From contig CBDCJX010000019.1 in NCBI GenBank assembly GCA_965218045.1, positions 10,718-74,717 of the forward strand: 64,000 nt of DNA, written 5' to 3'. Shown here in pieces: positions 59,461 to 64,000 of the stretch (the stretch's first letter is position 1; the number at the start of each line of letters is the position of its first letter). This stretch comes from CAVRCA01 sp965218045 (GTDB lineage: Bacteria > Pseudomonadota > Alphaproteobacteria > Acetobacterales > Acetobacteraceae). The translations under genes and the position numbers were made by a program. Below the pieces are notes generated by a model. The model was given only the letters and a program-made list of their open reading frames with translations. It did not search any database and was not told the origin of the DNA.

Positions 59461-62417
59461 ACCTGTTCGCCGTCCCGCCGCATGTCCCTTTCCTGGACGC
59501 GATCGCGGCCGAGTGGCTGCGCCGTGCCGGGAACGGGCCGCTCGACGCGGCGCGCGGGCTGATCCTGCTGCCGACACGGCGCGCCGCGCGCGGGCTGGCC
59601 GAGGCGTTCCTGCGGGTCTCCGACGGGCGGCCGTTGCTGCTGCCGCGCATCACCGCGCTCGGCGCGCTCGACGAGGCACCGCTGGTGCTGACCGGCGGGC
59701 TCGACGTGCCGCCGGCGGTGGAACCGGCGGTGCGGCTGGCGGCGCTGACCCGGCTGGTGCTGGCGATGCAGGGTGCGGCCGGCGCCCCGCGCACGGCCGA
59801 TCGGGCGTGGCGTCTCGCCGCCGAGCTCGCCGCGCTGATGGACGAGGCCGAGCTGGCGGGGGTGGATCTGGCGCGCAAGCTGCCCGATGCCGCCGATCCG
59901 GAGCACGCCGTTCACTGGCAGCAAACCCTCACCTTTCTCGAACTGGTCACAAGTCACTGGCCGGCCTGGCTCGCCGAGCAGGGCCTGATGAACCCGGCGG
60001 CCCGTCTGGTGGCGCTGCTGGAGGCGCAGGCCGAGGCGTGGGAGCGCGCGCCGCCCGCCGATCCCGTGCTGGTCGCCGGCACCACCGGCGCGATCCCGGC
60101 TGTGGCGCGGCTGTTGCGCGTGGTCTCGCGCCTGGAGCACGGCGCGGTGGTGCTGCCGGCGCTTGATCTGGAGATGGATCAGCGGGCATGGGAGGCGCTC
60201 GGCGACTCGCACCCGCAAGCCAGCCTGCGGACGCTGCTCGCCCGGCTCGACGCGACGCGCGGCGATGTACGGCCGTGGCCGTCTCCGCCCGGCGCGGTTC
60301 CGCCGACGCGGTTCGCGCTGTTGAGCCGAGCGCTGCTGCCGGGACGGGCGCTGGCCAGCTGGCGGAGTTCTTGCGCGCCAGACACCAGCGGCATCCGGTT
60401 GCTGCGGCCGGCGGATCAGCAGGAGGAGGCCGCGACGATCGCGCTGGTGTTGCGCGAGGCGGTCGAGAGGCCGGGGGCGCGGGCGGCGCTGGTGACCCCG
60501 GATCGCGATCTCGCCGGTCGGGTGTCGGCCGAGCTGCTGCGTTACGGCATCGTCGCCGACGACAGCGCGGGCGAGAAGCTGGCCGACACGCCGCCCGCCG
60601 TGTTCCTGCGCTTGCTCGCCCACGCGGTGGCCGACCAGTTGGCGCCGGTGCCGCTGCTCGCCTTGCTGAAACACCCGCTCGCCGCTGCCGGGCTGGCTCC
60701 CGCCGCTTGTCGCGAGGCGGCGCGTGCGCTGGAACGACACGCTTTGCGCGGGCCACGACCGATGCCCGGCCTGAGCGGATTGCGTCGCGCGGTCGACCAT
60801 GCCGGAGGCGAGCGGCGCGACGCGGTGATCGCGTTTGTCGCCCGGATCGAGACCTGCCTGGCCCCGGCGCTGCGCATCGCCAGTGCGGCCGCCGTGGCGC
60901 CACCCGCGCTCGCGCTGGCCGCGCTGATCGAGGCAGGCGAGCGCCTTGCCGCCACCGACGAGGCATCCGGCGCCGCCCGGCTCTGGGGTGCCGAGGAAGG
61001 CGAGGCGCTGGCCGCCCAGCTCGCCGCCATCCTCGCCGTGCTGCCCGAGCTGCCGGATCAGCCGCTGGAGAACCTGCCCGGCCTGCTCGACGCCGTGCTG
61101 GAGGGGGCGGTGGTGCGCACCCGCCGGGCGTTGCGCGGGCGCGACGGCGTGGAGCATCCCCGCGTGTTCATCTGGGGCTTGCTGGAGGCGCGGTTGCAAA
61201 CCGCCGAGACGATGGTGCTGGCCGGCCTCTCGGAGGGCGTCTGGCCGCCGGCGACCGATCCCGGCCCCTGGCTCAGCCGAAGCATGCGCGCCCGCGTCGG
61301 CCTCGCCTCGCCCGAGGAGCGGGTCGGCCAGGCGGCGCATGATTTCGTCGCCGCCGCCTGCTCGGCCGGGCACGTGGTGCTGTCGAGCCCGCGTCGCCGC
61401 GACGGCGCGCCTGCGGTCCCGGCGCGTTGGCTGGTCCGGCTCGACGCGCTGCTGGCCGGCGCCGGCGCGGTCTTGCCAGCGCATCCGGCGACGCACTGGG
61501 CGCGGTTGCTCGACCAGCCGGCCGGTGGGGCACGACCAGCGCTGCGCCCGCGGCCGCGCCCGGATGTGCGCCTGCGTCCGCGCCGGCTCAGCGTCACGGA
61601 GATCGAGACCTGGCTGCGCGACCCCTACGCGATCCACGCCAAGCACGTCCTGCGGCTCCGCAAGCTCGATCCGCTGGACGAACCCGCCGATGCCGCGCGC
61701 TACGGTGAACTGGCGCATGACGGCCTGCACAAGTTTCTTCGCGCGCACGGCACAAGCTGGCCGGCCGATGCCGCCACCCTGCTACGCGAGGCGCTGCACG
61801 GGGCGTTGCGTCAGGCGGAGCTGCGCGAGGCGCTGGTCGCCTGGTGGGCGCCGCGTTTCGCCCGCATCGCCGATTGGGTGGCGGCGCTGGAGGCGAGGCG
61901 ACGCGAAGCCGGGGCGCCGATCGCGCTCGCCACCGAGGTTTCCGGCGAGCACCGGATCGAGCGGCCGGGCGGCTGTTTCGTGCTGCGCGGCCGAGCCGAT
62001 CGGATCGAGCGCCGGCCGCAAGGCGGCTTGGCGATCATCGACTACAAGACGGGCGCTCCGCCGACTCAAGGCAAGGTGGACGCCGGCTACGCCCCGCAAC
62101 TGCCGCTGGAGGCGCTGATGGCCGCCGCCGGCGCGTTCGGCCCGGAGCTGGCGGCGGAGACGGTCGAGCTCGCCTACTGGCACCTGACCGGTGGCTTTTG
62201 CCCCGGCGACGAGCGCCGCTTGTTCAAGGGCGACGAGGGCGCGGTCGCCGAGGGGGTCGCGCTCGCCGGGCGGAAATTGATCGCGTTGATCGACGCCTAT
62301 GACGACCCGGCGCGCTGCTACCTGGCCCAGCCGCATCCCGGCGAGCGGCCGCGCTTTTCCGACTACGCCCAGCTCGCCCGCGTGGTGGAGTGGGACACGG
62401 TGGAGGAGGGCGGATGA
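59457..62417 (+). CDS. addB: Double-strand break repair protein AddB, CTG start
   Basis: AddB (986 residues from 59457) is the nuclease/helicase-like subunit of the AddAB complex for double-strand break end processing. The N-terminus N-L-F-A-V-P-P and I-L-L-P-T-R-R-A-A-R-G-L match family starts. The C-terminal RecB-like nuclease motifs G-R-A-D-R-I, D-Y-K-T-G and Q-L-P-L-E are intact. In this frame there is no ATG, GTG or TTG between 59382 and the conserved region. CTG 59457 coincides with the expected first codon and overlaps the murU stop (CTGA), exactly as the other junctions overlap. The alternative GTG 59379 lies 82 nt inside murU and would add 26 atypical residues. Confidence 0.9.
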   Translation: MNLFAVPPHVPFLDAIAAEWLRRAGNGPLDAARGLILLPTRRAARGLAEAFLRVSDGRPLLLPRITALGALDEAPLVLTGGLDVPPAVEPAVRLAALTRLVLAMQGAAGAPRTADRAWRLAAELAALMDEAELAGVDLARKLPDAADPEHAVHWQQTLTFLELVTSHWPAWLAEQGLMNPAARLVALLEAQAEAWERAPPADPVLVAGTTGAIPAVARLLRVVSRLEHGAVVLPALDLEMDQRAWEALGDSHPQASLRTLLARLDATRGDVRPWPSPPGAVPPTRFALLSRALLPGRALASWRSSCAPDTSGIRLLRPADQQEEAATIALVLREAVERPGARAALVTPDRDLAGRVSAELLRYGIVADDSAGEKLADTPPAVFLRLLAHAVADQLAPVPLLALLKHPLAAAGLAPAACREAARALERHALRGPRPMPGLSGLRRAVDHAGGERRDAVIAFVARIETCLAPALRIASAAAVAPPALALAALIEAGERLAATDEASGAARLWGAEEGEALAAQLAAILAVLPELPDQPLENLPGLLDAVLEGAVVRTRRALRGRDGVEHPRVFIWGLLEARLQTAETMVLAGLSEGVWPPATDPGPWLSRSMRARVGLASPEERVGQAAHDFVAAACSAGHVVLSSPRRRDGAPAVPARWLVRLDALLAGAGAVLPAHPATHWARLLDQPAGGARPALRPRPRPDVRLRPRRLSVTEIETWLRDPYAIHAKHVLRLRKLDPLDEPADAARYGELAHDGLHKFLRAHGTSWPADAATLLREALHGALRQAELREALVAWWAPRFARIADWVAALEARRREAGAPIALATEVSGEHRIERPGGCFVLRGRADRIERRPQGGLAIIDYKTGAPPTQGKVDAGYAPQLPLEALMAAAGAFGPELAAETVELAYWHLTGGFCPGDERRLFKGDEGAVAEGVALAGRKLIALIDAYDDPARCYLAQPHPGERPRFSDYAQLARVVEWDTVEEGG

Positions 62418-64000
62418 GCACCCTTGCGCGCGCCCGCGCCAACCAGCAGCAGGCGCTGGCCTCCGACCCGGCGACCTCCGCCTTTGTCGCCGCCTCCGCC
62501 GGCTCCGGCAAGACCAAGCTGCTCACCGACCGGCTGCTCCGGCTGATGCTGTCGGGCGCCGAGCCGGGCCGCATCCAGTGCCTCACCTTCACCAAGGCGG
62601 CGGCGGCCGAGATGGCGCTGCGGCTGCAACGCACGCTCGGCACCTGGGTGACCTTGGACGACGCGGCGCTCGACGCGGAGCTGGCCCGGCTCGGTGCCGC
62701 GCCGGACGCGACCACGCGGGAGCAGGCGCGGGCGCTGTTCGCCGACGTGCTGGACCTGCCGGGCGGGATGCGGGTCGGCACCATCCACGCGTTCTGCCAG
62801 TCGCTGCTGCGCCGGTTTCCGCTGGAGGCGCAGCTCTCGCCGCATTTCCGGCTGATCGAGGACCGCGACGCCGAGGAGGCGCTGCGTGACGCGCGCGAGC
62901 GGATGCTGGCCCGCGCTGCCGGTCCGGCGCAGCTCGCCGCGCTGGAGGATATGGCCGGCCTGTGCAGCCTGGCGCAATTTGGCGGCCTGGTCGAACGGCT
63001 GCGCGCTGAACCCGAGCGACTGGCCGGAGCGCTCGCGGGCCCCGATCTGGCCGCCTCCCAACGCCGGGCGCTCGGCCTCGGCTTCAGCGACAACGACGCG
63101 ATCATGCGCGCGGCGGTGTGCTGGCCGGGCGAGGCGGAGCTGATCGACGCCGCCAAGCACGTCCATCGCGCTGGCTCGGAGAAATGCGGCGAAAAGGCCG
63201 GACGGCTGCTCGAATGGCTCAGCCTGCCGCCCGCCGGGCGGATCGAGCAGTGGTCCTGCTGGCGGGCCGCTTTCCTGAAAGACACGGGCGAGCCGCGCGG
63301 CCCGACCGCGTTCGTCAACAAGAAGCTGGCCGAAGCCTGGCCCGAGTTGCCTGCCGTGTTCCTGGCCGAGGCCGAGCGCATCGCCGCGATCGACGACGCG
63401 CACTGTGCCTTGCGGGTGGCGCACGCCTCGAACGCCCTGGTCACCCTCGCGGCACCGGTGCTGGGCGCCTATGCCGCGCGCAAGGCGGAGGCGGGGCTGC
63501 TCGACTATGACGACCTGATCGGCCGCACCTCCGCCTTGCTGGTCGATCCCGGCGCGGCCTGGGTGCTCTACAAGCTCGATGGCGGGCTCGACCACCTGCT
63601 GCTCGACGAGGTGCAGGACACCGCGCCGGCGCAATGGCGCATCGCCCACGCGATGATCGCCGAGTTCTTTGCCGGCGCGGGAGCGCGAGAGATCGAGCGC
63701 ACCGTCTTCGCGGTGGGCGACCGCAAGCAGTCGATCTACTCGTTCCAGGGTGCCGACGCCGACGAGTTCGACCGCTCGCGCACGCTGCTCGCGGAGGGCA
63801 TCGCGGCGGCGGGGAAGGCCTGGCGCGACGTGCGCCTCGATGTGTCGTTCCGCTCGACCGTGCCGGTGCTGGAGCTGGTGGACCGGGTGTTCGAGCATCC
63901 GCTCGCCGCCGGCGGCGTGGTGGCGCCGGGCGAGACCTTGCGCCACCTCGCCGACCGGGGCCGGACAGGCCGGGCAGGTGGAGCTGTGGCCGTTGGCGCC
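62414..64000 (+). CDS. addA: Double-strand break repair helicase AddA, incomplete and apparently frameshifted
   Basis: UvrD/RecB-type helicase subunit, first 529 codons. Walker A is AASAGSGKT at 26-34, L-T-F-T-K-A-A-A-A-E-M is motif Ia, and L-L-L-D-E-V-Q-D-T is Walker B. After the GGGG run at 63957-63960 the frame reads an unlikely G-R-T-G-R-A-G-G. The +1 frame reads GQAGQVELWPLA, the conserved continuation of AddA proteins. One extra G thus breaks the gene about 40 nt before the window ends. ATG overlaps the addB stop (ATGA). Confidence 0.93.
   Translation, partial: MSTLARARANQQQALASDPATSAFVAASAGSGKTKLLTDRLLRLMLSGAEPGRIQCLTFTKAAAAEMALRLQRTLGTWVTLDDAALDAELARLGAAPDATTREQARALFADVLDLPGGMRVGTIHAFCQSLLRRFPLEAQLSPHFRLIEDRDAEEALRDARERMLARAAGPAQLAALEDMAGLCSLAQFGGLVERLRAEPERLAGALAGPDLAASQRRALGLGFSDNDAIMRAAVCWPGEAELIDAAKHVHRAGSEKCGEKAGRLLEWLSLPPAGRIEQWSCWRAAFLKDTGEPRGPTAFVNKKLAEAWPELPAVFLAEAERIAAIDDAHCALRVAHASNALVTLAAPVLGAYAARKAEAGLLDYDDLIGRTSALLVDPGAAWVLYKLDGGLDHLLLDEVQDTAPAQWRIAHAMIAEFFAGAGAREIERTVFAVGDRKQSIYSFQGADADEFDRSRTLLAEGIAAAGKAWRDVRLDVSFRSTVPVLELVDRVFEHPLAAGGVVAPGETLRHLADRGRTGRAGGAVAVGA

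Overview
The window is GC-rich (about 70 % by eye) and tightly packed, with many start/stop overlaps. Gene content points to an alphaproteobacterium, most likely of the Acetobacteraceae (Rhodospirillales). The indicators are MucR, a Fur without C-terminal CxxC pairs, an OlsB-like acyltransferase, AmgK/MurU cell-wall recycling, AddAB instead of RecBCD, the smoEFGK polyol transporter layout, and a small helical hypothetical protein of a type I associate with this family. No rRNA, tRNA, CRISPR array, insertion sequence or prophage was recognised.

Layout. 1-2.6 kb (minus): hemD, a mitofilin-like membrane protein, and hemY cut by the window edge. 2.7-7.2 kb (plus): tsaD-rlmJ-gpsA, then murJ. 7.2-21.9 kb is an accessory carbon-source region. 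It holds a glucose dehydrogenase-like SDR, a bicupin, a GST, a mannitol/arabitol dehydrogenase with smoEFGK and xylB, a GpdQ-like phosphodiesterase behind an in-frame fusion of two glycerol-3-phosphate transporter fragments, a patatin-like protein, a zinc alcohol dehydrogenase and an orphan substrate-binding protein. 21.9-23.3 kb is sparse: a hypothetical gene behind a possible LexA box, and a palindromic dispersed repeat. 23.3-29.3 kb (minus): glyQ, a VapB-like antitoxin, glyS, ppdK. 29.4-35.8 kb: a small membrane protein, a three-gene envelope/stress set (hypothetical, holin-like, DUF3618), a membrane-anchored GH17 enzyme, a CoA-binding protein, DUF2076 and an isochorismatase-fold hydrolase.

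35.9-41.7 kb (minus): tamA-tamB outer-membrane assembly module. 42.0-53.0 kb (plus): plsC, miaB-phoH-ybeY-corC, a CBS protein, tsaB-rimI, mucR, fur-olsB, lnt and an XRE regulator, with a TusA-like gene on the other strand. This is a housekeeping cluster for tRNA modification, ribosome maturation and envelope lipids. 53.0-57.2 kb: DUF2244, nth-pncA, trpS and a ferredoxin-NADP reductase. 57.3-64.0 kb: tsaE-amgK-murU-addB-addA, with every junction overlapping; addA appears frameshifted just before it leaves the window.

The most notable points are the ugpA'-'ugpB fusion next to a GpdQ homologue, an orphan antitoxin gene inside the glycyl-tRNA synthetase operon, non-canonical start sites (ATC for smoE, CTG for addB), the LexA-like box before a lineage-specific gene whose start is out of frame, and the single-base frameshift in addA. 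I did not find a clearly new multi-gene system. The best candidates for unknown function are the LexA-box gene and the divergent patatin-like protein.
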